The translations under genes and the position numbers were made by a program. Shown here piece after piece: positions 63,916-64,000 of a stretch of 64,000 bases of DNA. Numbering within the stretch: position 1 is the stretch's first letter; every line of letters begins with the position of its first letter. Source of the DNA: CAZMIL01 sp964566425 (GTDB lineage: Bacteria > Patescibacteriota > Microgenomatia > UBA1406 > GWC2-37-13); contig CAZMIL010000003.1 in the NCBI GenBank assembly GCA_964566425.1, positions 1-64,000 on the forward strand. Direction: 5' to 3'. Below the pieces are notes generated by a model that did not search any database, was not told the origin of the DNA, and worked only from the letters and a program-made list of their open reading frames with translations.

Positions 63916-64000
63916 ATGGCTGGTGGCGTCAAGGCAGAAGAAGGGAAAGGGATACAGGAGCTTTATAATCTAGTAGATAAGAGCAAAACTTTAGATGAGT
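63916..64000 (+). CDS. Possible start of a gene running off the window
   Basis: ATG 63916 opens a frame without stop to the window end (AGGVKAEEGKGIQELYNLVD...). The only ribosome-site-like sequence (GGAGGAG) is about 20 bases upstream, which is far. Too little sequence to assign a family. Confidence 0.3.
   Translation, partial: MAGGVKAEEGKGIQELYNLVDKSKTLDE

Overview
The window reads as chromosome from a Candidate Phyla Radiation (Patescibacteria) bacterium, most likely of the Microgenomates/OP11 group. The grounds are small densely packed genes, many signal-anchored surface proteins with Thr/Pro 'PTPTP' linkers, cohesin and dockerin domains, small conserved membrane proteins typical of that group, and single copies of housekeeping genes (pth, rpmB, def, ychF) scattered among surface genes. 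Lineage is inferred from gene content only; there is no rRNA gene here. AT-rich DNA dominates, with one clearly GC-richer island (about 49.6-51.8 kb) and a smaller similar patch (about 1.4-2.1 kb).

Layout. 0-6 kb: end of a fibre-like surface protein, a small anchored protein, a secreted lysozyme-like protein behind a long 5' leader, and a giant beta-helix/FN3 surface protein. 6-9.6 kb: two overlapping GH130 genes holding three GH130 units. 9.6-13.2 kb: four tRNAs around an LCP cell-wall ligase, a nickel superoxide dismutase and a phage-type metallopeptidase. 13.3-18.2 kb: an MFS gene divergent from an ArsR-YHS regulator that heads a putative metal operon containing two cysteine-bearing micro-ORFs and a heavy-metal-binding microprotein. 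18.2-22.7 kb: GH18-like protein and a three-gene drug exporter (two HlyD adaptors plus DHA2-type MFS). 22.7-26.3 kb: small genes, pth, a zinc-ribbon membrane protein and an excisionase-like regulator. 26.3-29.6 kb: cysteine-rich dockerin protein, cohesin protein and FN3 protein. 29.6-33 kb: site-2 protease, L28, peptide deformylase, GT2, YchF. 33-39.1 kb: a two-gene unknown operon, a decayed NYN-like gene, a second cohesin/dockerin pair and a WxL-like surface group. 39.2-49.4 kb: ABC exporter, MGDG-synthase-like glycosyltransferase, cohesin-like protein, YtxH protein, TraG-like ATPase, and large membrane glycosyltransferase genes. 49.4-52.1 kb: hairpin cluster and the GC-rich island. 52.1-64 kb: sortase-type surface protein, TrmH, HD-domain protein, methyltransferase, tRNA-Leu, NIF3, CBS-domain protein, HAD, epimerase, GT39-like protein, Lgt-like protein and a DksA/TraR zinc-finger protein.

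How it works together. Most of the window builds or decorates the cell surface: cohesin-dockerin pairs, a sortase-type signal, LCP ligase, several GT2/GT-B/GT-C glycosyltransferases and a WxL-like module. Stress handling comes from NiSOD, the ArsR-YHS operon and efflux. A striking property is promoter layout: in many first genes of transcription units a -10 box lies only 6-7 bases before the start codon, so the mRNAs should be leaderless, while internal operon genes and the GC-rich island use strong Shine-Dalgarno sites. Several start codons given here were chosen on that basis.
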